6,470 nt of DNA from CAZOVB01 sp964583095. GTDB lineage: Bacteria; Planctomycetota; Phycisphaerae; SM23-33. The stretch is taken from positions 1 through 6,470 of the forward strand of contig CAZOVB010000121.1 in the NCBI GenBank assembly GCA_964583095.1. The letters run 5' to 3'. Of this stretch, positions 1 to 5,538 are shown piece by piece; the stretch's first letter is position 1; each line of letters opens with the position of its first letter. Under the pieces are notes generated by a model that saw only the letters and a list, made by a program, of their open reading frames with translations, did not search any database and had not been told where the DNA came from. The position numbers were made by a program, and so were the translations under genes.

Positions 1-281
1 TCGCCGTCCTCGCCCGGCGTCACGGCATCCCGTTCTTCATCGCCGCGCCCAGCTCCACCTTCGACCGCGACCTGTCCAGCGGAGTGGACATCCCCATCGA
101 GCAGCGCGCCGCCGAGGAGATCACCGAAGGTTTCGGCAAGCGGACGGCCCCGGTGGACGTCAAGACGTACAGTCCGGCCTTCGATGTCACCCCGGCTGAC
201 CTTATTGAAGCGATCATCACCGACCGCGGTCTGATCCAACCGGTCAACGCCGCCAACGTACGCAAGGTCATCGGCGGCTGA
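1..281 (+). CDS. mtnA: S-methyl-5-thioribose-1-phosphate isomerase, C-terminal part (5' end outside window)
   Basis: The enzyme converts methylthioribose-1-phosphate to methylthioribulose-1-phosphate in the cytoplasmic methionine salvage pathway and belongs to the eIF-2B alpha/beta/delta-like fold. Reading from base 3, the last 92 codons are open and end in TGA at 279-281. Visible family landmarks, in order, are GIPFFIAAPSSTFD (the family's 'PF.VAAP.ST.D' block), IPIEQRAAEE, a proline/valine linker, SPAFDVTPADLI (family version usually NPAFDVTP) and the closing AIITDRG....P. The catalytic Cys and Asp of the family lie upstream, outside the window, so activity cannot be judged here. The next gene converges from the opposite strand with only 3 bases between the stops. 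Alternatives are another eIF-2B-like sugar-phosphate isomerase such as ribose-1,5-bisphosphate isomerase, but the AFDVTP and IPIEQR blocks favour MtnA. Confidence 0.9.
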   Translation, partial: AVLARRHGIPFFIAAPSSTFDRDLSSGVDIPIEQRAAEEITEGFGKRTAPVDVKTYSPAFDVTPADLIEAIITDRGLIQPVNAANVRKVIGG

Positions 282-284
282 TTT

Positions 285-1466
285 TCAGAAGCTCACCTGC
301 ACCAGGACCAGCATCCCGATTCCCAGGATCGTCAAGGCCAGGCCGGTGCGTCTCTTGCGCCCGGCGAGCCCTGCCCCCGCGGCGGCGATGCCCAGCGGTG
401 CAAGGGCCAGGAGAACTTCTCCCGCTCCGGGGGTCGAAGCCTGAGCGTAGATGACACTCTCTACACGCTTATCGCTGTCGTGAGGTCCGAGGAAGACATC
501 CGTCGTCATATTCTTCGGGGCCACCAGGGCATGCAGACGTGTGAGGTATGCCTTGTCCCTCGGAATCGGCCTATACGTGTCATTCTCTCTGTAGGCCCGT
601 TGGAGCCAGTCGGCCCGACCGGCGTATTCGGTGACAAACAGTCTTCCGCCGTGGCGATGGGTCAGGACTCGCAGGCACTCCTCGTATGTAAGCCTGCCCC
701 AGAGCCCCTGCATCTCTTGCAGGTCCACCCGGGGCCAGTTGGCCGGGCGGTATCGCCGGTCGCCCAGAACGTAGAGCAGCACGTGACAACGGCTGGCGGA
801 ACTCGGGCGGGAGATGCGAAGCGGGAAGATCAGTCCACCCCGGTAGCGGAAACGGATCGGATGCGGGGCGATCTGGGCCTGGGAAGTGTCCGCCTCGGGT
901 CGAACCTTCAACGCCAGCCAATACCATTTCTCGCCGATGTAAGGTTCGGCGGCCTTTCGTGCCTGGTCGGGCATGGCAAAGCCGTTGTCGTTGAGCCAGC
1001 CGATAAGGGCATCGCCGCTGCCCGCGGCCAGGACGGCATGATCGTAGATCCCCGCCTGGCCGGTCTGCAGGACGGTCACATCCTCTTGGGCCCACGGTGA
1101 AGCCCCCGCGTTGCAACCGCACTTGAGCCCCCCAGGGCGGCCTGGTTTGTAAAGGGTTGGCCGGGAGCCCATGTCAAGGACCGAGAAGACGGCCTGCTCT
1201 TCCTTGCGAATGTCGAACGGCTCGGAGGGTACCGGAATCAGCCAGGCCAGTTGGTCGGGCCCGGGATCGAAGAAGGTCCGCAGAATCACGGTGTTCTGGC
1301 CGCCATCGGGGATCAGGATCGCCTCCTGCCTCTGGGAGCGGACCTCGGGGGGCTCTTCCATCCGGTCCAGTTGCGCGGGGGCAACAACATACATCCCATC
1401 GGCCTGGACTTCGGCAGCTACCAGCAGGAGCAGGGCAAGGGCTGAGGTGAGGCGGATCGTACGCAT
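285..1466 (-). CDS. Exported DUF2330-family protein with C-terminal membrane hairpin
   Basis: The function of this family is unknown. The protein is 393 residues. Residues 1-22 form a signal peptide (MRTIR, a Leu/Ala-rich core, probable cleavage after VQA). DUF2330-like blocks follow: EAILIPDGGQNTVIL (about 48-62), AWLIPVPSEPFD (74-85), DALIGWLNDNGF (152-163), EKWYWLALKVRPE (179-191), FPLRIS (214-219) and LTRLHALVAPKNMTTDVFL near 308-326. Residues about 351-369 and 374-391 are two hydrophobic stretches split by RKRR, which predicts a membrane hairpin anchoring an extracytoplasmic domain. Four cysteines are visible outside the signal peptide: C116, C118 (a CGC motif), C227 and C264. The open frame extends upstream to 1646, but the ATG at 1466 was chosen because it opens the signal peptide and has AAGGAG five bases upstream. 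The gene is divergent from the sigma-factor cluster, so regulation by that cluster is possible but unproven. The family call is from motif recall, not a search. Confidence 0.85.
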   Translation of the reverse strand: MRTIRLTSALALLLLVAAEVQADGMYVVAPAQLDRMEEPPEVRSQRQEAILIPDGGQNTVILRTFFDPGPDQLAWLIPVPSEPFDIRKEEQAVFSVLDMGSRPTLYKPGRPGGLKCGCNAGASPWAQEDVTVLQTGQAGIYDHAVLAAGSGDALIGWLNDNGFAMPDQARKAAEPYIGEKWYWLALKVRPEADTSQAQIAPHPIRFRYRGGLIFPLRISRPSSASRCHVLLYVLGDRRYRPANWPRVDLQEMQGLWGRLTYEECLRVLTHRHGGRLFVTEYAGRADWLQRAYRENDTYRPIPRDKAYLTRLHALVAPKNMTTDVFLGPHDSDKRVESVIYAQASTPGAGEVLLALAPLGIAAAGAGLAGRKRRTGLALTILGIGMLVLVQVSF

Positions 1467-1471
1467 GGCAT

Positions 1472-1477
1472 CTCCTT
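1472..1477 (-). promoter_or_regulatory. Ribosome binding site of the DUF2330 gene
   Basis: On the minus strand AAGGAG lies five bases before the ATG at 1466. This site decides the start: it places the initiator directly in front of the signal peptide and argues against the longer open frame beginning at 1646, whose first 60 codons (cysteine- and arginine-rich) look non-coding. Confidence 0.75.
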
Positions 1478-1592
1478 TCCGAATGGGAGTATTGGGCACG
1501 AGAGCCTCTGCGCAGAGAAAGTGCGAAGTTTTCCGGCCCAGGTCGATCCGACAGGTGCGGAAGGACCGTTGCCCATTGCCGGCAGTATCGGT

Positions 1593-1620
1593 AGGATAGA
1601 TTTTGCGGCAGGTGCAACAA
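1593..1620 (-). promoter_or_regulatory. Weak candidate promoter for the DUF2330 gene
   Basis: Read on the minus strand, TTGTTG (1620-1615) and TATCCT (1598-1593) are separated by 16 bases, resembling a vegetative -35/-10 pair with three and four matches to consensus. It would give a leader of about 120 bases. It overlaps the most upstream possible start of the divergent sigma factor. The match is weak and could be chance; the region 1467-1602 shows nothing else convincing. Confidence 0.2.
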
Positions 1621-2358
1621 AACTTTGCATCCTTCAATGCGTCCAAGCAAGGGACGCGGTTGGTAACGGGCCGCTTTTTTCAGGATCGTGGGGTTTGGCG
1701 TTTCGTGACCGAGCAGGCGCAAAACACGGGTCGGTATGTGGAAGAGGGCGATTCGGCCCCCAAGCCGGATCCGGGAGGACACGCTCTTGGGCAGTCCTCG
1801 GACCCTGTCCTACTGACTCACCACTGGCTGGCCCTGGCGATGGAGGGCGACGACGAGGCGTTCACGCGCCTTTACGGCCTGCATGCGCCTCGGGTGAAGG
1901 TCTACTTCTCCCGCAGCGGGTTCGATGGCTCGGACGCCGATGACCTGACCCAGGAGACGTTCATCCGGGTCTATCGCTCCTTGCACACGTTTGATCCCAA
2001 ACGAGGCAAATTCCGCACCTGGGTCGCGACGATTGCCCGAAATGTCGCCCGAAGAAGATGGTCGCGCCGAAAGCCCGATGCCTCGATGGATCCCGAACTG
2101 GCCGAGGAGATGCTTCGCTGCGACCAGGCCCCGACAGGCCCCTTGGAACAGCGCGAGCGGATCGAGGCGGTTCGCGACTGTATCCAGCACCTGGATAAGG
2201 ACTTGGGTGAACTCGTGCACCTGAGGTACGTCCGGGCATTGACCACCCGGGCCATCGGCAGGCAGCTCAAGATGGCCGAGGCCACCGTTCGCCTGCGCCT
2301 CACCGAAGCCCAGGGCCTGCTGCAAGGATGTCTGCAAAGCAAAGGGATTCTGTCCTGA
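1603..2358 (+). CDS. ECF-type RNA polymerase sigma factor
   Basis: A sigma-70 family protein of the small, two-domain kind that directs RNA polymerase to a limited set of promoters. Numbering from the longest start, region 2 begins near residue 75 (WLALAMEGDDEAFTRLY), with the region 2.2 helix DADDLTQETFIRVYRSL at 111-127 and the region 2.3/2.4 block FRTWVATIARNVARR at 137-151. Region 4 covers about 185-240 with helix-turn-helix LTTRAIGRQLKMAEATVRLRL (split over 213-233). The start is unsettled. TTG at 1603 has AGGA six bases upstream, but its first 35 or so codons use many A/T third positions and resemble intergenic DNA; GTG at 1705 or GTG at 1738 (206 residues) would give the usual family length. 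The stop is TGA at 2356-2358. The next gene starts 42 bases later in the same direction, suggesting an operon with the membrane protein and lipoprotein. Family assignment is firm; the exact ECF group is unknown. Confidence 0.85.
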   Translation: MRQVQQNFASFNASKQGTRLVTGRFFQDRGVWRFVTEQAQNTGRYVEEGDSAPKPDPGGHALGQSSDPVLLTHHWLALAMEGDDEAFTRLYGLHAPRVKVYFSRSGFDGSDADDLTQETFIRVYRSLHTFDPKRGKFRTWVATIARNVARRRWSRRKPDASMDPELAEEMLRCDQAPTGPLEQRERIEAVRDCIQHLDKDLGELVHLRYVRALTTRAIGRQLKMAEATVRLRLTEAQGLLQGCLQSKGILS

Positions 2359-2400
2359 AAAACTGCGCAAAACCCTCCGATGGGCCTATAGCCTTTTGAA

Positions 2401-3744
2401 ATGACTCAACCAGAGAACAACCCGGATCCCCGAGTGGAACCGCTCCTGCGGCAGTGGGGGGCTCACGAGGCCTCAAAGGAGGCTTCGGTGCCTCCGCTGG
2501 CTTCGACGGGAAAGCTAGGCCGAATCGCTGCCTCCCAGACCACCGGTGGCTGGTGGATGCGATGGGCCCCCACGCTCGCAGCCGCCCTGGTCCTCCTGGC
2601 CACCGGCGCGATGTTCTACGTCAACTTCCTCCCACCCATGCAGCACAGTGGTGATGAGGCCCTGTCGGGCGACGAGTTCGGCAAGGAACCTTCTGCCCAC
2701 CTGACGGATCTGCAACTGGAGCTTGCCGACACCCGTCGGCAGGTCAAGAGGCTGCGGGAGCAGCTGGATCGGACGCTCCCCTCAGGCGCTGCCGGGGGAG
2801 GGAACAGGGAAGAAGACGGCGTCGTTTCGACAAAGCAGGCCGATAGAATGCCGGCAATGGGGGGCCGGAGCCCCGCCCCGGCCGCTGCTCCCGGGCCCAC
2901 AGAAGAGGCTCAGCCCGATGATTTAGACCCCGCCGGCTCAAAACCGGCCCGAGGACCGGCGGATGTTAAGGGCTCTACCGGTGCCGTTGATTCCGGCCTG
3001 GCCTCAGGTCCGGTACCCGAAGAGCAAGAGCCAATGGCGCGCGGGAGTGGCGTTGCAAGCAGGCAGATCGATGAGGCCCTGGAGGCTGGCAAAAAGGTCG
3101 AAGGCCTCAGCGAAGAGGTCACCAAGCTTCGCAAGCAGGTCGACAAACTCCAGGAGACAAACCGGATCGCCCTTGCCAGGGTCGATAAACTCTCCGAGGC
3201 GGCCGAGGCGAGAGAAGCCGATGAGAATCGCGCCGCTGCCGGTCGGAGAAGGACTGAGGGGCTCCGACTCAAGGCCACGGATGAAGCGAAAGACATCGAG
3301 AAGTTCGGCCAGGACGAAATGGTCCGCCGGCGCGAGGTGCTTCAGGATCGCATCGATCAGCTCGAGCGGAAGACCAAACGCCTGGAAGCGGCGCTGTCGG
3401 TTTCTTACCGGATGGCCGCGGCGGACGGCCGCCAGGGACTGGCCGGTTGGCAGATTGCCGCAGCGCGTTCCGAACTGGCCCGCCGGGCCGGCCTGGTCCG
3501 GCCCAGCGCCTCGGGCGAGAAGACCGCCAAGCTCATCGATCGTATCGAGTTCGTCCTGCTTCGTCTCGAACAGGTCGGTCCCGAAGACCCGGCCGCTCGC
3601 AAGAGCCTCAGCGAGATGATCGGCGAGGGCAAGCTGATCGAGATGATCGATGAGAGGATCGACTCCCAGAGTGAAGCAGCCAAGGTGGAAGCCTGGCTCC
3701 TCGAGGCCCGCGTGATCCTGGAGGGAGTCAACAATGTCGGCTGA
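2401..3744 (+). CDS. Single-pass coiled-coil membrane protein, possible anti-sigma factor
   Basis: I do not recognise a named family. The protein is 447 residues. Residues 1-52 are a soluble N-terminal arm containing DPRVEPLLRQWGAHEA. Residues about 55-77 form one transmembrane helix (WAPTLAAALVLLATGAMFYV). A short coiled coil follows (about 100-125), then a Gly/Ala/Pro-rich linker (about 127-218), a long heptad-rich coiled coil (about 222-335, rich in KLRKQVDKL- and RIDQLERK-like units) and a mostly helical C-terminal part (345-447). With the N-terminus inside, the coiled coil would be periplasmic. Position just after the sigma factor and topology (short cytoplasmic arm, one helix, large outer domain) suggest an anti-sigma or sensor role; this is inference. 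There is not a single cysteine, so the zinc-binding HxxxCxxC anti-sigma domain is absent. ATG 2401 follows an in-frame TAG at 2389-2391 and lacks a clear Shine-Dalgarno. Its 3' end overlaps the lipoprotein gene by 11 bases. Alternatively it is a structural envelope protein. Confidence 0.8.
   Translation: MTQPENNPDPRVEPLLRQWGAHEASKEASVPPLASTGKLGRIAASQTTGGWWMRWAPTLAAALVLLATGAMFYVNFLPPMQHSGDEALSGDEFGKEPSAHLTDLQLELADTRRQVKRLREQLDRTLPSGAAGGGNREEDGVVSTKQADRMPAMGGRSPAPAAAPGPTEEAQPDDLDPAGSKPARGPADVKGSTGAVDSGLASGPVPEEQEPMARGSGVASRQIDEALEAGKKVEGLSEEVTKLRKQVDKLQETNRIALARVDKLSEAAEAREADENRAAAGRRRTEGLRLKATDEAKDIEKFGQDEMVRRREVLQDRIDQLERKTKRLEAALSVSYRMAAADGRQGLAGWQIAAARSELARRAGLVRPSASGEKTAKLIDRIEFVLLRLEQVGPEDPAARKSLSEMIGEGKLIEMIDERIDSQSEAAKVEAWLLEARVILEGVNNVG
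2861..2962. repeat. Cluster of short GC-rich inverted repeats within the linker-coding region
   Basis: GGGGC (2861-2865) and GCCCC (2870-2874) enclose the tetraloop CGGA. A little downstream CCGCCGG (2930-2936) is mirrored by CCGGCGG (2956-2962), with an alternative inner pairing GCCGG (2932-2936) to CCGGC (2944-2948). All lie in the low-complexity linker of the coiled-coil membrane protein. They may simply reflect GC-rich Pro/Gly/Ala codons, or may be the remains of a small REP-like insertion; the frame stays open throughout. Confidence 0.4.
3720..3727 (+). promoter_or_regulatory. Ribosome binding site of the TPR lipoprotein gene, inside the upstream gene
   Basis: GGAGGGAG lies six bases before ATG 3734, within the last codons of the coiled-coil membrane protein. 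Together with the 11-base gene overlap it indicates translation of the lipoprotein coupled to that of its upstream neighbour, and it fixes the lipoprotein start in front of the signal peptide. Confidence 0.7.
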
Positions 3745-4375
3745 CCGATCATTGCGCTTGGGCCTGTGCCTGCTGGTCTCGGCCGCCTTGCTGGTCGGAT
3801 GCTCCTCGCAGAATTACGAAGGCGGGTACCTCCGCGAGAGCCCGTACCAGGATGACACGCTTTCGCCGGATCTTTCCACCCGGGGCGCCGGCGGGGAAGG
3901 GACCGCTGCTTCCGAGGCCTCGCCCGAGCCTGCCTACAGGGCCGACGAGGAAGACAGGACTCGCCCACGTGTCCCGAAAGCCACGAGCGATCCCGACACC
4001 AGGCAGGAGGAGAAGGAAGATTCCGTGGGGGAAACCGACGCCGAGTTGGAAAGAATCGCCACCTCCCCCGCCACCGGGGAGTCGGACGATCAGTCCAAGG
4101 ACCGCAAGCAGCGCTTCCAGGAGGCGATGAGGCTCGTCGAGGCCTTCGAATACGAAAAGGCTCGCCCGATGCTCTCGAAGCTGGCCGGCGAATACGAAAA
4201 CGCCGGGCAGGTCCCCGCCGCAGCCCAGTGTCTGTTCTGGGCGGCCTACTGCTATGAGAAGTCCCAGTCGGATCCGGAGGCGATTTCTCTCTATCGCCGC
4301 GTGGTCAACGACTACGCCCAGACCCGGTCCGCCCGGACGGCGCGACAGCGGCTCGACGCGCTGACCGACGAGTAA
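3734..4375 (+). CDS. Lipoprotein with TPR-like C-terminal region
   Basis: A predicted membrane-anchored lipoprotein of 213 residues. Residues 1-22 are a lipoprotein signal (positive MSADRSLRLG, hydrophobic LCLLVSAALL) and the lipobox is LVGC with the lipidated cysteine at position 23, followed by Ser-Ser. Residues about 25-122 are an acidic, proline-rich, probably disordered spacer. Residues about 125-211 form helix pairs of tetratricopeptide style: RFQEAMRLVEAFEYEKARPML, then AAAQCLFWAAYCYEK, then DPEAISLYRRVVNDY and a closing helix. TPR-like helices usually bind protein partners. The gene overlaps the coiled-coil membrane protein by 11 bases (-1 relative shift in frame), has a strong Shine-Dalgarno and is last in the sigma-factor cluster, so it is likely a partner or envelope sensor for that module (inference). 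TAA stop at 4373-4375; 22 bases then separate it from the convergent glycosyltransferase. TPR count is uncertain because the repeats are degenerate. Confidence 0.83.
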   Translation: MSADRSLRLGLCLLVSAALLVGCSSQNYEGGYLRESPYQDDTLSPDLSTRGAGGEGTAASEASPEPAYRADEEDRTRPRVPKATSDPDTRQEEKEDSVGETDAELERIATSPATGESDDQSKDRKQRFQEAMRLVEAFEYEKARPMLSKLAGEYENAGQVPAAAQCLFWAAYCYEKSQSDPEAISLYRRVVNDYAQTRSARTARQRLDALTDE

Positions 4376-4397
4376 CAGGCCCGCGATACCGAAGCGA

Positions 4398-5369
4398 TCA
4401 GATATCTCCCCGCGTGAGGATGTTGTGCAGTTCCCGCAGGCGGTAGTTGATCGAATGGAGGATCAGGCCCAGGAAGAAGCTGCCCGCTGAGAGGATCATC
4501 AGCCCCGTGGCCAGGATCGCAAGGGGGAATCTCTCCACCCTGCCCGTCTGGAAGTAGCCGACGACGGGAGGCAGACCGGCGGCCAATCCCAGCAGAAACA
4601 GCAAAATGGCCACCAGGCCGAAGAACGTCATCGGCTTGATGCTCCGGAAGAGATTGAACAGCTTGGCCAGCACGCGAAAGCCGTCCCGGAAGGTTCGCAG
4701 CTTGGATTCGCTGCCCTCGGGCCTGCCTCGATAGGGAACCTGTACTTCGACGATCCGCAACCGGTAGTAGAGCATTTGAATCGTCAGTTCGGTCTCGACC
4801 TCAAAGCCGGCCGAGACGACCGGAATCCGCTTGCAGACCTTCCGGTTAAAGGCGCGGTAGCCTGAGAGGATATCGGTCAGATTCGCCCCGAAGAGCCGGT
4901 TGATCAGCCCCCGGACCAAGCCGTTACCTGCCACATGAAGCGGCCGGAACGAACTGTCATCGTACTGGGCCAGCCGGGCGGCGACGGCCATGTCCGCCCG
5001 CCCCTGGCGGACGGGCTCAAGGAGCTTGTGCACCGAGGCTGCGTCGTAGGTGTCGTCCCCGTCAACCATGACCATCAGGTCCGCATCGACGCGGCTGAAC
5101 ATCGTCTCGATGGCAAATCCCTTGCCTTGGCGTGGCTCGAAGAGCACCGTTGCGCCCCGTTGGCGGGCGATACTGGCCGTGTCATCGTCGGAGTTGTTGT
5201 CGATGACACAGATCTGTGCCTCGGGCAACTCGGTGGCAAAGTCGTCGATGACCTTCCCGACGGTGGCGGCTTCGTTGTAGCAGGGGATGAGTACCGCAAC
5301 GGTTGGTTCGCTCTGGTCATTCAATCGTTCGGGTCCTTTCGGGTCCTGTGCGTCTGTGGCGGGCGGCAC
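4398..5369 (-). CDS. Family 2 glycosyltransferase, DPM/GtrB-like, with two C-terminal membrane helices
   Basis: Likely transfers a sugar from a nucleotide donor to a polyprenyl phosphate or other lipid-linked acceptor at the inner face of the cytoplasmic membrane. The protein is 323 residues from GTG. GT-A fold landmarks: VAVLIPCYNEA (24-34), VIDNNSDDDT (55-64), the metal-binding DXD-type block VDGDDTYD (102-109), LSGYRAF (168-174) and FEVETELT (189-196). A basic stretch (RPEGSESKLRTFRDG, about 216-230) precedes two hydrophobic helices at about 247-270 and 283-305. This order matches dolichol/polyprenol-phosphate sugar transferases; the sugar cannot be told. The GTG at 5369 is supported by GGAG five bases upstream; a TTG at 5324 (308 residues) with AAGGA about nine bases upstream is a credible alternative that removes a non-conserved 15-residue tail. 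The gene converges on the lipoprotein and diverges from the alkaline phosphatase; no sugar-pathway neighbours are visible. Confidence 0.9.
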   Translation of the reverse strand: MPPATDAQDPKGPERLNDQSEPTVAVLIPCYNEAATVGKVIDDFATELPEAQICVIDNNSDDDTASIARQRGATVLFEPRQGKGFAIETMFSRVDADLMVMVDGDDTYDAASVHKLLEPVRQGRADMAVAARLAQYDDSSFRPLHVAGNGLVRGLINRLFGANLTDILSGYRAFNRKVCKRIPVVSAGFEVETELTIQMLYYRLRIVEVQVPYRGRPEGSESKLRTFRDGFRVLAKLFNLFRSIKPMTFFGLVAILLFLLGLAAGLPPVVGYFQTGRVERFPLAILATGLMILSAGSFFLGLILHSINYRLRELHNILTRGDI

Positions 5370-5425
5370 CCGGGCTCCGGGCAGGGGAGAACGCTTTGGG
5401 AAATCCGCGCGACGTGCATCTTGTT

Positions 5426-5454
5426 CTCACAAAAGCGCCGGGTTCGTGTAGAAT
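5426..5454 (+). promoter_or_regulatory. Candidate promoter of the alkaline phosphatase gene
   Basis: CTCACA (5426-5431) and TAGAAT (5449-5454) are separated by 17 bases, with four and five matches to the vegetative -35 and -10 boxes. Transcription would start near 5461 and leave a leader of about 78 bases. It lies in the 169-base gap 5370-5538 between the divergent glycosyltransferase and phosphatase genes. No Pho-box direct repeat is visible, so phosphate control cannot be claimed. Confidence 0.4.
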
Positions 5455-5468
5455 GTCGGGTACTGTTT

Positions 5469-5483
5469 CGGACTGAGCGTCCG
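5469..5483 (+). promoter_or_regulatory. Small hairpin in the alkaline phosphatase leader
   Basis: CGGAC (5469-5473) and GTCCG (5479-5483) pair around the loop TGAGC; a T-A and T-G pairs could extend the stem by three. It would sit just inside the predicted 5' leader. It is not followed by a T run, so it is not a terminator; it may stabilise the transcript or be chance. Confidence 0.3.
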
Positions 5484-5527
5484 GAGAGTGTACCCACGGG
5501 CGTTGCTGCAGGCAAGAATCGTCAGAC

Positions 5528-5532
5528 AGGAG
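5528..5532 (+). promoter_or_regulatory. Ribosome binding site of the alkaline phosphatase gene
   Basis: AGGAG lies six bases before ATG 5539. It decides the start, which places a charged and then hydrophobic export signal at the N-terminus. Confidence 0.75.
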
Positions 5533-5538
5533 AAGTCC

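Noticed and set aside
480..1100. Open frame on the plus strand (206 codons) opposite the DUF2330 gene
   Set aside because: No domain, no ribosome binding site, and antisense to a gene with a signal peptide, conserved blocks and a strong Shine-Dalgarno.
1467..1646. 60-codon upstream extension of the DUF2330 gene
   Set aside because: It would bury the signal peptide, is Cys/Arg-rich like non-coding DNA, and the start at 1466 has an ideal ribosome binding site.
2401..2560. Zinc-binding anti-sigma domain at the N-terminus of the membrane protein
   Set aside because: The whole protein lacks cysteine, so the HxxxCxxC motif cannot be present.
2910..3296. Ser/Ala/Leu-rich minus-strand open frame resembling a membrane protein
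   Set aside because: It is the reverse complement of Glu/Arg/Lys-rich coiled-coil codons, which always read as Ser/Leu/Ala-rich; no start signal.
4376..4397. Possible bidirectional terminator between the lipoprotein and the glycosyltransferase
   Set aside because: No stable stem followed by a T run on either strand; the 22-base gap also seems too short for one. The 282-284 gap likewise shows none.
5461..5480. Two ACTG units 10 bases apart upstream of the phosphatase, considered as a Pho box
   Set aside because: Too short and with the wrong spacing and sequence for the known CTGTCAT-type direct repeat.
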